Positions 42,147 to 49,951 of a stretch of DNA of 64,000 bases are shown one piece after another (within the stretch, counting starts at the first letter, position 1; each line of letters starts with the position of its first letter). A program made the translations under genes and the position numbers. Source of the DNA: Nitrospirota bacterium (lineage in GTDB: Bacteria > Nitrospirota > Nitrospiria > Nitrospirales > Nitrospiraceae); NCBI GenBank assembly GCA_016219645.1, contig JACRLR010000010.1, positions 2,552-66,551 on the forward strand, read 5' to 3'. Under the pieces are notes generated by a model. The model was not told where the DNA came from, did no database searches, and saw only the letters and a list, made by a program, of their open reading frames with translations.

Positions 42147-42839
42147 ATGTCTCAGCGCCACTTTGATGAAGAACTCGCTGATTTGAAGAGCAAGCTCCTG
42201 CGAATGGCCGGCCTCGCGGAAGACCAGATCGACAAGGCGCTTACCGCACTGGTCACACGCGACTCAGCCCTGGCCCGCGAAGTGATTGAGCGGGACCATC
42301 AGGTCAACACGTTGGACGTGGAAATCGATGAAGAATGTATCCGGTTGCTGGCGCTCCATCAGCCTGCCGCGCGAGACCTGCGGTTGGTGACAACGGCGAT
42401 GAAAATTTCCACAGAACTCGAGCGAATCAGTGACCTGGCGGAAAATATCTCCGAGCGGGCGATTGAACTGAATGAAGAACCGCAGCTCAAACCCTACATC
42501 GATATCCCGATGATGGGAAAAATGGCGCGCGCGATGGTGAAGGAAAGCATCGACGGGTTTGTCAAGGATGATTCCACGATCGCCCGGAAGGTACTCGGAA
42601 ACGACGATTTTGTCGATGATCTGATGGAGCAGATATTCCGCGAGCTGCTTTCATTCATGATCGAAGACACCCGGACGATTACACGCGCCATTCGGCTGAG
42701 CTTTATTGCTAAATATCTCGAACGGATCGCCGACCATGCCACCAATATCGCCGAACTGGTCGTCTATCTCGTGGAAGGCAAGATCATCCGCCACACCGTC
42801 CCGCCAGGATCTTTAGAACACAATCCCGCACGGCAGTAA
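42147..42839 (+). CDS. phoU: Phosphate signalling protein PhoU
   Basis: 230 aa. Two PhoU three-helix repeats: FDEELADLKSKLLRMAGLAE with CIRLLALHQPAARDLRLV, and a second repeat with LERIADHATNIAELVVYLVE, including the E/D-x-x-D-H metal-site residues. Negative regulator linking Pst to the PhoR/PhoB system. Last gene of the pst operon, 5 bp after pstB. Confidence 0.96.
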   Translation: MSQRHFDEELADLKSKLLRMAGLAEDQIDKALTALVTRDSALAREVIERDHQVNTLDVEIDEECIRLLALHQPAARDLRLVTTAMKISTELERISDLAENISERAIELNEEPQLKPYIDIPMMGKMARAMVKESIDGFVKDDSTIARKVLGNDDFVDDLMEQIFRELLSFMIEDTRTITRAIRLSFIAKYLERIADHATNIAELVVYLVEGKIIRHTVPPGSLEHNPARQ

Positions 42840-42847
42840 GCCCCCGA

Positions 42848-42945
42848 TCCGGTTCATCTGGTTTGTTTGGTTCATCTGGTTTATTTGGTGCTTCGAACGA
42901 AATAAACCAAACAAACCAAATGAACTAAAGAAACCAGAGAGACCG
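42848..42945. repeat. Period-9 dyad between phoU and the psiE pair
   Basis: Left arm GTTCATCTG-GTTTGTTTG-GTTCATCTG-GTTTATTTG, right arm AAATAAACC-AAACAAACC-AAATGAACT. Lies between convergent genes and could act as a bidirectional terminator. Confidence 0.85.
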
Positions 42946-42946
42946 T

Positions 42947-43213
42947 CTATGCCAGAAAATGAGGAGAGAAGAGCATGTACTCAAACCCGTGGCGGCGGAG
43001 GACGACTTTGTTACAGCGGGTCAGTCGATCGACGCAGTGGAAGACCTGATTCCAGGTGTACTGCGGGATCAGACAGACGAGCGTATCCAGGCTGATGACG
43101 GCTTGCTCATTGAGATGATCGAGAATAGTCGCGGTGAGAAGATCGATATGAAAAGACCCCCTCTGCTGAGGATGAACATCTGGATCCGATTCCAGAAGAG
43201 AACTCATAGGCAT
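42947..43213 (-). CDS. Small winged-helix-like protein
   Basis: 88 aa. TATILDHLNEQAVISLDTLV, then YTWNQVFHCVDRLTRCNKVV and LRRHGFEYMLFSPH: a pattern like a winged helix with a C-terminal wing hairpin. It follows psiE by 12 bp on the same strand. Possibly a small regulator; no family could be confirmed. Confidence 0.6.
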   Translation of the reverse strand: MPMSSLLESDPDVHPQQRGSFHIDLLTATILDHLNEQAVISLDTLVCLIPQYTWNQVFHCVDRLTRCNKVVLRRHGFEYMLFSPHFLA

Positions 43214-43225
43214 AGGTACCTCTGG

Positions 43226-43732
43226 TTAAGATGAGGGGATTGAAAGCCCCTGTTGCTCGGCCTGTTGGGTTGACGGCGGCGGTGCCGGGCTGTATCGGAT
43301 GGCGATGATACGCATGACACCCAACGTGAGTATGATGCCTCCCAGGATTGCGAATTGATGCCACTCCCCGCTCGTGAACCATCGTGAGATGACTTCCGTC
43401 AACATGACGACAAGGACAGTATCGATGATAAAGGTGACCCGGACGCGCCCGTCTGAACAGTATGTGAGTGTGGTCTTCAACACTTCGACGACGGCCAGCA
43501 GGGTCAGGGTGTCGACCAAGACTTGGCGAAGCGCAACTTCCACGCCTGTGGACAGAAGAAGGCGAAGGTCGAGAAACGTCTTTACGACGCCGCCTGCCAG
43601 ACCTAGGAGAATCGTCAAGGTGAGGAAACTCAGAATGATTCGCGTGCCTGCCTCCCAGACACACATGATGTCATAGGTCATGAGAGTGGCAATAAATCGC
43701 TTGGACCAGTTGTTCGACAGAATATGTTCCAT
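43226..43732 (-). CDS. psiE: PsiE-family membrane protein
   Basis: 168 aa with four membrane helices (IILSFLTLTILLGLAGGVV, VLVDTLTLLAVVEVL, VTFIIDTVLVVMLTEVI, FAILGGIILTLGVMRIIAI). Pattern and length match the phosphate-starvation-inducible PsiE family. Next to phoU, so phosphate control is plausible; no clean Pho box was found in its 470-bp upstream spacer. Function unknown. Confidence 0.82.
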   Translation of the reverse strand: MEHILSNNWSKRFIATLMTYDIMCVWEAGTRIILSFLTLTILLGLAGGVVKTFLDLRLLLSTGVEVALRQVLVDTLTLLAVVEVLKTTLTYCSDGRVRVTFIIDTVLVVMLTEVISRWFTSGEWHQFAILGGIILTLGVMRIIAIRYSPAPPPSTQQAEQQGLSIPSS

Positions 43733-44203
43733 GAACTGACCTAGAGTGCCCCACCTCCTCTGCTTGACCTGCTGCTAGCCTAACCGGAACAGGTTCCAGT
43801 CATGTGAATTTCCCGTAAACAATGTGTAAATTGTGCACTGAGCGAAGCGATAGGCCGCTCCTGATATGGTCTGATTCTACAGATTATTCAGATGAACACG
43901 AAGACAGGCGATTTTACAATGAAACATAATGTAATAGTTTTACAATAGCTTACACATCTGTCTTAATTCATTACATGAGTATTGCAATCACGCAATTGCT
44001 GTATCGACGGCGCGTCTGCTACTTTCCTGGCTCCATCACTTGATTAAGAGGCGCCTGTGGCCGCCATCGATCGCCTCATGCTGGAAGCAAAGCAAACGAT
44101 CCTGGATGAACATCATCGACATTTTCAAACCCTATTAGCCTCAACCGTAACCTTCCAATATCAACGGCGGACTTTATCAATAGCCTGTTGATAGGGGTTC
44201 TCA
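43733..44203. promoter_or_regulatory. Divergent spacer psiE / CHAD gene
   Basis: 471 bp. The middle (43910-43985) is AT-rich with ACAATGAAACATAATG and TTACAATAGCTTACACATC words that may hold promoters for both directions. A frame of about 35 codons at 44079-44185 was noted but has no support. Short hexamer trace at 44140. Confidence 0.4.
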
Positions 44204-45688
44204 ATGAATCAATCTGACAGCCCTATTCCTCTTCACCATCGCTCCGGCGCCGTATCCTCGAAGATCGAGCGGGAAATCAAGTTGTCCATCGATTCCGGAT
44301 TCCGGCTGCCCACCCTCCCCGGCACCCATCTCCCGCGCCATTTCGTGACCTCGACCTACTACGACACCTCCGGGTACGATCTCGCCCGGGCGGGCATTAC
44401 ACTTCGCTATCGAATCGAACGCGGGAAACAGGCCTGGCAACTGAAACTCCCTCTGATAAAGGACCGGCAGGAGATTGAGATCGTCGATCGCCAGCAGAAT
44501 CCGCCGGCGATCCTCCAGGATCTACTGTTTCTCCATATCGAGCAGCAGCAACTTGTGCCGGTCTCGACGCTGCGGGTCTGGCGCACAGGGGTTCGCGTGC
44601 GCTCAAACCATACCCCTGTCGCAGATGTCACGCTCGATCACGTATCGGTACTCAAGGACGGAGCAGTCGTTCAGCGCTTTCGGGAACTTGAAATCGAACA
44701 GGTCAATGGGAAGAACAGCACTCTGTCTGACCTCGAACAGCAACTTCGCCGAGCGGGAGCCACAGATCATGATGGACGCCCCAAACTCTTTCGCGCCCTC
44801 GATTTACCCGCACCTGATCGTGGGCCGCCGCCGGCACCGGATGCGCCGGTAGCGGAGCATGTGAAATGGACCCTCGCACGGCATGTCCGATGGCTGCTCG
44901 CCCATGATCCGGGCGCCAGGTTCGGCAGGGAGCCCGAAAGCCTGCATCAAATGCGTGTAGCGACGAGACAATTGCGTGCGGTCCTGCGCGCGGCCAGGCC
45001 CTTGCTCGGCCCTGACTGGTCCGACTCGCTCCAAAACGAATTACGCTGGCTCGGTCAACTGTTAGGACATGCACGCGACCTCGACGTGCAACTCGCCTAC
45101 TTTCGCGAGGAATCAGCCGCAATGGATGCACGGGACCGTCGACCACTGGCGCAATTCATCGCCCACCTGGAAACCGAACGAAACCACGCCCATGGAATCC
45201 TGCTGAACGAGTTGAAGAGCGCGCGATATCTGAACCTCATCAGGAGGCTTCAGCAGACGGCGCAAGATCTGGTCGTCATTGAAGCCACCATCGCCCTGAA
45301 GGACCTCGCAAAGAGTTCGTTCAAAAAGCTCCGGAAATCGATTCTGCGCCTGGCGGCAGCGCCAAGCGATGTAGCTCTCCATAAGATTCGCATCAAGACG
45401 AAACGGGCTCGCTATGCAGCCGAACTCGCGGAGACAACGGTCGGAAAGGCTGCCACTCGCTTTATCAAGCGAGCCTGCACCCTGCAAGACATCTTAGGTA
45501 TGCACCAGGATGCCATTCAAGCCGAAGCGCATGTCCGAGCCTTCCTCAAACAATCAACGAATGTGCGGGCGGCCTTTGTCGCCGGACGTATGGTCGAACG
45601 TCAACGTGAACGGCGTAAAGAGGCTAGAAAGAACATGCGACATATTTGGAATAGATTGTTGAAACGGGGCGAAAAGGCCTGGGGGTAG
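44204..45688 (+). CDS. CYTH-CHAD domain protein
   Basis: 494 aa. CYTH domain at about 18-205 with the E-x-E-x-K start (KIEREIKLSID), then a CHAD domain at about 225-480 with conserved His and basic helices (SLHQMRVATRQLRAVLRAAR, LGQLLGHARDLDVQLAYF, HKIRIKTKRARYAAELAE). CYTH enzymes hydrolyse triphosphates, and CHAD binds polyphosphate granules. Its place beside pst and psiE suggests inorganic polyphosphate metabolism. Confidence 0.9.
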   Translation: MNQSDSPIPLHHRSGAVSSKIEREIKLSIDSGFRLPTLPGTHLPRHFVTSTYYDTSGYDLARAGITLRYRIERGKQAWQLKLPLIKDRQEIEIVDRQQNPPAILQDLLFLHIEQQQLVPVSTLRVWRTGVRVRSNHTPVADVTLDHVSVLKDGAVVQRFRELEIEQVNGKNSTLSDLEQQLRRAGATDHDGRPKLFRALDLPAPDRGPPPAPDAPVAEHVKWTLARHVRWLLAHDPGARFGREPESLHQMRVATRQLRAVLRAARPLLGPDWSDSLQNELRWLGQLLGHARDLDVQLAYFREESAAMDARDRRPLAQFIAHLETERNHAHGILLNELKSARYLNLIRRLQQTAQDLVVIEATIALKDLAKSSFKKLRKSILRLAAAPSDVALHKIRIKTKRARYAAELAETTVGKAATRFIKRACTLQDILGMHQDAIQAEAHVRAFLKQSTNVRAAFVAGRMVERQRERRKEARKNMRHIWNRLLKRGEKAWG

Positions 45689-45689
45689 A

Positions 45690-45765
45690 GGTTGGAGACG
45701 GCAGGCGTTCTGGATTATGAATTACAAATGAGGAATGAGGAATTATGGATTAGGGGAAGGAGGGT
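45690..45765. repeat. Degenerate heptamers downstream of the CHAD gene
   Basis: TTGGAGA, then GGATTATGAATTACAAATGAGG-AATGAGG-AATTATG type units. Confidence 0.6.
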
Positions 45766-45784
45766 CAGTTCTGCACCGGTTTGC

Positions 45785-45813
45785 TTGACAGCTCCATACG
45801 CAGTTGTTAGGTT
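45785..45813 (+). promoter_or_regulatory. Promoter of tRNA-Thr
   Basis: TTGACA at 45785-45790, 17-bp spacer, TAGGTT at 45808-45813, about 40 bp ahead of the tRNA. Confidence 0.6.
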
Positions 45814-45849
45814 TTCGGGCGGGGCGTAGGATCATCGAGCGCTCTCATC

Positions 45850-47124
45850 TCATTCAGGCTGGCGTAGCTCAATGGCAGAGCAGCGGTTTTGTAAACCGCA
45901 GGTTGGAGGTTCAATTCCTCTCGCCAGCTCCATAACTTCCGCTGACAATTCAACCTCTTTGCGACTTACAGCACTGCTGCTCTCCCCTCGTAATTCAGCC
46001 AGTGTAACCGCGAGTGTAACCGTCTGCTGCTCGAAGTAGGCCGACAAGGACCGCGCGGCCTGTTCCAGGTCTTTCTCGTTCACGATGTTGTACCGGTCGA
46101 ACACGCTCCGGGTCTTGTGGCCTGAAATCGCCATCGCAACCTTTTCGGGCACACCGGCCCGCACCATGTTCCGCACGGCGGTCCGTCTGAAATCGTGAGG
46201 GATCTTGCCCTGCCAGATCTTGCGGCCCTTCGTCGCATCCTTCACCATTTGGCCGACTCCAACTGCCTGACAGGCCTTTCTCCAGGAATGCTTCAAGCTC
46301 TGTAGCCGAATCCCACCTCGATGACAGATCCACGGGCACGCTGGCCACTTCATGTCACAACGGCCTTTCCACGTATGGAGAACCCGATAGAGGTCTCCGG
46401 TAAGGTACAGCACTCGCGGAGTATTGGTCTTGGTGTCTTGAGCTTGAAGGAATAGCTTCCCTTCCGTCCAGTTCACCTGCCGCCATTGCAGTGAACAGAC
46501 TTCGCCCATTCTCATGCCACTGTAGTAGGCCAGGCTCGCTGCGACTTGAGCATAATCGGGTAACGCACCTCGGAGAGCGAGGAAGTCTTCGTGCTCGAAG
46601 AAGCCTGATCGAATGTTGTGCTCTTTCAATTGGGGAATATGTGGTACACGAGCCACCAATTGGGGTGTCTGTTGGAAGCCGAGGCGAAACATCCGCTTCA
46701 GGCACCCCAGTTCTCGATTAATGGTGCCATTCGCCGCTCCCTGATGTTGACGCTTCACGATGTACGCCTTGATTCGCTCCGTCGTGATACTGGTCGCGCG
46801 CATCTTTCTGAAAAATACCTTCAAATGATTCATGTACTCATCAATACGCCGGGCCGTCTTTCGTTTGTTGATTTGGTAATCTTGTTTCACGAGCGCGGCG
46901 AGGTCCTCGAACCGGATACGCTCAATCTTTGGTCCCCGATATAGCCCCGTGGCAACCTCTCCTTCTTTCTCCTTCAGCAGTCTCTTGGCCTCCACCTGAT
47001 CGAGAGTCCTTGTGCTTTCCTGAATCGGCCTCCCGTCAACGAAGTACTGTATCCAATGAGGACCGGTCTCGACCAAGAGTCCCGTTGTCGGATCTCGCTT
47101 CTTCCTGCGGTAAATCATGCCCAT
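45850..47124 (-). CDS. int: Tyrosine-type integrase of the tRNA-Thr element
   Basis: 424 aa from ATG 47124 (GGGAGG upstream). N-terminal arm-binding part (RIRFEDLAALVKQDYQINK), core-binding region, then the catalytic domain: AYYSGMRMGEVCSLQWRQVN (Arg), then HDFRRTAVRNMVRAGVP (H-x-x-R), SGHKTRSVFDRYN (His and the nucleophile Tyr). The last about 25 residues (ELARGIEPPTCGLQNRC) are read antisense through the tRNA gene, as in many tRNA-inserted elements. Catalyses insertion and excision at the 45-bp att repeat. Confidence 0.93.
   Translation of the reverse strand: MGMIYRRKKRDPTTGLLVETGPHWIQYFVDGRPIQESTRTLDQVEAKRLLKEKEGEVATGLYRGPKIERIRFEDLAALVKQDYQINKRKTARRIDEYMNHLKVFFRKMRATSITTERIKAYIVKRQHQGAANGTINRELGCLKRMFRLGFQQTPQLVARVPHIPQLKEHNIRSGFFEHEDFLALRGALPDYAQVAASLAYYSGMRMGEVCSLQWRQVNWTEGKLFLQAQDTKTNTPRVLYLTGDLYRVLHTWKGRCDMKWPACPWICHRGGIRLQSLKHSWRKACQAVGVGQMVKDATKGRKIWQGKIPHDFRRTAVRNMVRAGVPEKVAMAISGHKTRSVFDRYNIVNEKDLEQAARSLSAYFEQQTVTLAVTLAELRGESSSAVSRKEVELSAEVMELARGIEPPTCGLQNRCSAIELRQPE
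45858..45932 (+). tRNA. tRNA-Thr (anticodon TGT), also the element's attachment site
   Basis: Acceptor GCTGGCG pairs with CGCCAGC; D arm AGCTCAATGGCAGAGC; anticodon arm GCGGT-TTTGTAA-ACCGC with TGT; T arm GGAGG-TTCAATT-CCTCT; discriminator T and encoded CCA at 45930-45932. Reads ACA/ACG-type Thr codons. Its 3' 45 bp are repeated at 51794-51838. Confidence 0.95.
45888..45932 (+). other. attL, 45-bp direct repeat in the tRNA
   Basis: Starts TTTGTAAACCGCAGGTTGG and ends CGCCAGCTCCA. Identical to 51794-51838. It covers the anticodon loop to the CCA end. Confidence 0.9.
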
Positions 47125-47402
47125 CCGTGGCCTCCCGTTTGTATTTCTCAATAAACAAATCCATGTCCAGCAGGTCGATCATCACGCGCCGCCAATTATC
47201 TGCAGGGCTTACATTCTGCTACGCCGTTCAGCTCACCGAGTGACCACACGAACACCCTGCAGGCATGGGTCATTACCGCCGCCGGTGGTCCCGTCGCCTT
47301 CATCGACGTGATGCTGGCAGCGAGGGGAGGCATCATGGTGAAGGAGCAAAAATCCAATACAGAAGCGAGAGACTCAAGGCCGCATCGACTCGCAACAGGA
47401 TG

Positions 47403-47591
47403 TCAGATGTCGTCAGGTCGACGACTCTGAGAAGTTGCTGATCTCTGGCGATTAAGATTAAGAGGATCGGAAATCTTGGATCCTATTCGTCGCGCCTCCT
47501 CAATTCTATTTAGTCGCTGAACATACGCATTCAACGCCATTAGCCCGAGGATAACGGCCGCCGCCACAATGGCCCACACTATATCTCCCAA
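47403..47591 (-). CDS. Small single-span membrane protein
   Basis: 62 aa from a TTG (GTG 47579 is an alternative). One membrane helix, IVWAIVAAAVILGLMALNAY, then a basic tail VQRLNRIEEARRIGSKISD. Unrecognised. Its 3' end contains a GTCGTC/GACGAC hairpin that is also at the 3' end of 48425-48745. Confidence 0.5.
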   Translation of the reverse strand: MGDIVWAIVAAAVILGLMALNAYVQRLNRIEEARRIGSKISDPLNLNRQRSATSQSRRPDDI

Positions 47592-47778
47592 TACCTAATC
47601 CCTATCCTCCATCAGAGCAGCTCCTTGTTGAGTGAGTTTTTCGACATACTACCTTCCAGACAATACTTTATTTCAATTAAATAAATGCATGCCTCATGGC
47701 TTTCAAGCACGAAATCTGCCCCAAGAACAGAGATACAAATTCCGTCTTGTTCGTTGGTGGGGCTCCATGACCTGTGAT

Positions 47779-48162
47779 TTAGCTCAGATTTCTCATGGCC
47801 CAAAGGCCGAAAAACATGGCCGCGACTGAGAGACCAACCGAAAGAACAACATAAAGTGCAGATACTGAATATTGGCCACGCTCCAGTAACAGAACGATAT
47901 CCTGCGAGAAAGTGGAGAAGGTGGTATAGCCTCCGCAAATTCCTGCTGTGAGAAAGAGCCTCCAATGCTGTGACGCGTCACCTTGAAAGGCCCAATATCC
48001 AGCCAGAAGTCCTATAACTAAGGAGCCGGTGACATTGATCGTGAGAATGCCAAGAGGAAACTTATTGCCAGGAAAATATGGGATAAGCTCATTGACCCCG
48101 TGGCGGATTGCCCCCCCGATACCGGAACCCAAAAAGACAATGAGGTACGGGAAGAATCTCAT
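47779..48162 (-). CDS. crcB: Fluoride ion channel CrcB/Fluc
   Basis: 127 aa, normal length, four membrane helices. Hallmarks: GSGIGGAIRHGVNELIP, GILTINVTGSLVIGLLAG (the N of the pore) and GICGGYTTFSTFSQDIVLLL (the FSTF phenylalanine box). Exports fluoride from the cytoplasm as a dual-topology dimer. AAGGA stands 7 bases before the ATG. No crcB-type fluoride riboswitch is evident in the 100 bases upstream. Confidence 0.94.
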   Translation of the reverse strand: MRFFPYLIVFLGSGIGGAIRHGVNELIPYFPGNKFPLGILTINVTGSLVIGLLAGYWAFQGDASQHWRLFLTAGICGGYTTFSTFSQDIVLLLERGQYSVSALYVVLSVGLSVAAMFFGLWAMRNLS

Positions 48163-48424
48163 TTAGGTATCCTTGTCTCTTTCAGGCTGTTATTTCCGAC
48201 TACCTGAATTGCCACTCATGTCGTAACTTTAGTAAGCGTGGATGCCGTTAGATCGATGCTGCGCACGTCGAAATGCCCAGGATCTTGCGCTCCAATCGCA
48301 CGAATGACCTAAGCTGGCCCAGAATATCCTGGACATTGTTGTAGGGCTCGGCGGGGGGAGTCCCCGCCGAGCATCGCTAGCCTCCAGAACGTCAAGCGTC
48401 GTCAGATCCGACGACGCTGAGAAG
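48163..48424. terminator. Spacer with strong hairpins
   Basis: GCTCGGCGGGG (48346-48356), 5-base loop, CCCCGCCGAGC (48362-48372) is a perfect 11-bp stem. CGTCGTC-AGATC-CGACGACG follows at 48401-48420 and resembles ATGTCGTCAGGTCGACGACT at 47404-47426. They lie at the 3' side of leftward genes and may be terminators without a long T run. Confidence 0.6.
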
Positions 48425-48745
48425 CTACTTGCTCATCTCCTCCATCTTCATGTCCTTGTGAGCCTCCATCATCTTCCCGTCCAGCATTACCGTTTGGCCC
48501 TCCTGCAGCTGCATTTCTGTCCCGTCCTTCGTTTTCATCTTGCCGTTCATCATGATCTTCGTACCGTTGGACAAGGTTGTCTCGCGATCCATCGGAGCAA
48601 CCTCCCTCCCATCATGTATCATTATCAGCTTGCCATTCTTCATCATGATGCCATCCTTCTCGGCCGCCACAACGGGGGAGCCAAGGAATGACACGGACAA
48701 GAAGAGCCCTACAACTGCTAGTGTGACGGTTTGGTACTTCATCAT
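48425..48745 (-). CDS. Periplasmic DUF6799-like protein
   Basis: 106 aa. Signal peptide MKYQTVTLAVVGLFLSVSFL ending VVAA, then a Met- and Lys-rich repeat body: DGIMMKNGKLIMIHDGREVA and NGTKIMMNGKMKTKDGTEMQ, about 22-residue units each with a G-x-x-(M/L) strand. The Met density hints at metal binding, but this is speculative. The family name is by pattern only. Confidence 0.65.
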   Translation of the reverse strand: MMKYQTVTLAVVGLFLSVSFLGSPVVAAEKDGIMMKNGKLIMIHDGREVAPMDRETTLSNGTKIMMNGKMKTKDGTEMQLQEGQTVMLDGKMMEAHKDMKMEEMSK

Positions 48746-48752
48746 GGCTTAA

Positions 48753-49238
48753 CTAATCCTCCATTGAGTAATATTCAATGATGCGAATGAACTGCGCCTG
48801 ACAACATGGGCACTGGAGTGGTAAGGAGGAGCGCCTGGTCCTGTACCGCTCCGTGAACGGTTTAGGATCGTTGTCGCGTAAGAAGTGTAACGCGAGTAAC
48901 GAAACGGCGAGCCAGGCGATGAGAAAGAAATGAACGGGGCCAGCGGGCGTCCAGAGCGCCAAGGCTGTCCCAAAGGCATCGGTGACGCCCGATAAAGAGG
49001 CCAGCGATACAAAGAAAATGATCGTTGTGGCGGATGAGTCGGCCAGAAGATTAATCGAGACTGAGATAGGAAATGTAAGAGGAGCGACAAGCTCTGCTGT
49101 GAACCCATAATAACTCCTACCAGTTGGCTTGGTAGGAGTTATCAGTCCTGCGTTCATGCGAACGGCAGGACGGTTCTGGTCAACCCCATGACCATTGTTT
49201 ATGGTGCGATGTATATAGAAAGCGATCGGGAGAGTCAA
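48753..49238 (-). CDS. Hypothetical membrane protein
   Basis: Up to 161 aa; a start at 49157 (MNAGLITPTKPTG) is also possible. Two or three hydrophobic stretches (TTIIFFVSLASLSGV, VHFFLIAWLAVSLLALHFL), then LQCPCCQAQFIRIIEYY. The ribosome site of the next gene lies in its last codons with a 7-bp gap, which favours a real operon. The 13-bp-stem hairpin at 49110-49142 falls inside the frame. Not recognised. Confidence 0.4.
   Translation of the reverse strand: MTLPIAFYIHRTINNGHGVDQNRPAVRMNAGLITPTKPTGRSYYGFTAELVAPLTFPISVSINLLADSSATTIIFFVSLASLSGVTDAFGTALALWTPAGPVHFFLIAWLAVSLLALHFLRDNDPKPFTERYRTRRSSLPLQCPCCQAQFIRIIEYYSMED
49110..49142. other. Perfect hairpin ATAACTCCTACCA
   Basis: ATAACTCCTACCA (49110-49122), 7-base loop, TGGTAGGAGTTAT (49130-49142). 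A perfect 13-bp stem. It may be a regulatory structure for the leftward genes 48753-48425 or a small repeat inserted in the frame. Confidence 0.65.
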
Positions 49239-49267
49239 GGCCCTGATCAGTCACGTTAGAAGACTTC

Positions 49268-49549
49268 CTATGCGGCGACATAACGCTTGATCCTGAGTTT
49301 CTTGGCATGGCTGCGGGTCTGTGCCACATCGTACGCAAGCTGCATCCGAAGAAGGTGGTCCATGTCAGGGCCGAACGCTTTCTCAATGCGGAGGGCCATT
49401 TCAGGGGAGAGAGACGCCTTGCCGGCGAGAAGATCCGACAGGGTCGCGCGGCGAACTTTGAGAATGTCTGCGGCTTTGGATACGCTCAAGCCCAGAGCGT
49501 CGATGATCTCGGTTCTGATAAGGTCGCCCGGATGGGGCGGGTTCTTCAT
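49268..49549 (-). CDS. higA: HigA-family antitoxin (XRE type)
   Basis: 93 aa from ATG 49549. NPPHPGDLIRTEIIDALGLS, then VSKAADILKVRRATLSDLLA and SLSPEMALRIEKAFGPDMD: the VapI/HigA helix-turn-helix with its A-x-x-L-x-V core. Follows higB by 20 bp. Expected to bind the palindrome at 49884-49904 and repress the operon. Confidence 0.9.
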   Translation of the reverse strand: MKNPPHPGDLIRTEIIDALGLSVSKAADILKVRRATLSDLLAGKASLSPEMALRIEKAFGPDMDHLLRMQLAYDVAQTRSHAKKLRIKRYVAA

Positions 49550-49569
49550 GGTCATTGTACCGTCTCCTT

Positions 49570-49860
49570 TCAGTGGTAGTCGATTAAATCAATGTCGCTG
49601 GCGGTGTGTGTTGGTTCGTGATAGCGGAACACAATGCGCCAGTTTCCAGTCACGGTTACACTCCAATAGCCCTTCATGTCACCTTTCAACGGGTGCAGCT
49701 TCCAGCCCGGAAAGCGGCCCACCTGTTCAAGGGTGAGGGCGGTCTCAAGGGCTAAGAGAACCTTCCTCACCTTATCGAGATGTGATGCTAAGACGCCTTT
49801 CGCATTACCCTCTGTGTAGAGCTGCAGGAGCCCTTTATGGCGAAATCTGATAAGGCGCAT
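49570..49860 (-). CDS. higB: HigB-family RelE-type toxin
   Basis: 96 aa. MRLIRFRHKGLLQLYTEGN, then VGRFPGWKLHPLKGDMKGYW and SVTVTGNWRIVFRYH ending DIDLIDYH: standard RelE/HigB with the G-x-W-S-V and W-R-I-x-F strands and C-terminal His. A ribosome-dependent mRNase by family. Confidence 0.9.
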   Translation of the reverse strand: MRLIRFRHKGLLQLYTEGNAKGVLASHLDKVRKVLLALETALTLEQVGRFPGWKLHPLKGDMKGYWSVTVTGNWRIVFRYHEPTHTASDIDLIDYH

Positions 49861-49883
49861 ATAGCTCCCTTCATCATTCCAGT

Positions 49884-49904
49884 ATGTACGGTATAGCCGT
49901 ACAT
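49884..49904. promoter_or_regulatory. Palindromic operator of higBA
   Basis: ATGTACGG-TATAG-CCGTACAT, 8-bp perfect arms with a 5-bp centre, 24 bp before the higB ATG. A further TGTACAGTACA lies at 49919-49929. Good candidate for HigA binding. Confidence 0.75.
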
Positions 49905-49951
49905 GTCAAGAGACTGTTTGTACAGTACAGGATGGTTGGCGCCCACTTCCT

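Noticed and set aside
44079-44185. Small frame upstream of the CHAD gene
   Set aside because: About 35 codons, no ribosome site, and its end is read from a hexamer trace.
47144-47300. Small minus-strand frame (MIDLLDMDLFIEKYKR...) ahead of the integrase as an excisionase
   Set aside because: It overlaps the integrase start out of frame, has no helix-turn-helix and no clear ribosome site; not enough support.
48163-48270. Fluoride riboswitch before crcB
   Set aside because: The conserved crcB-motif sequence and pseudoknot pattern are not visible in the upstream region.
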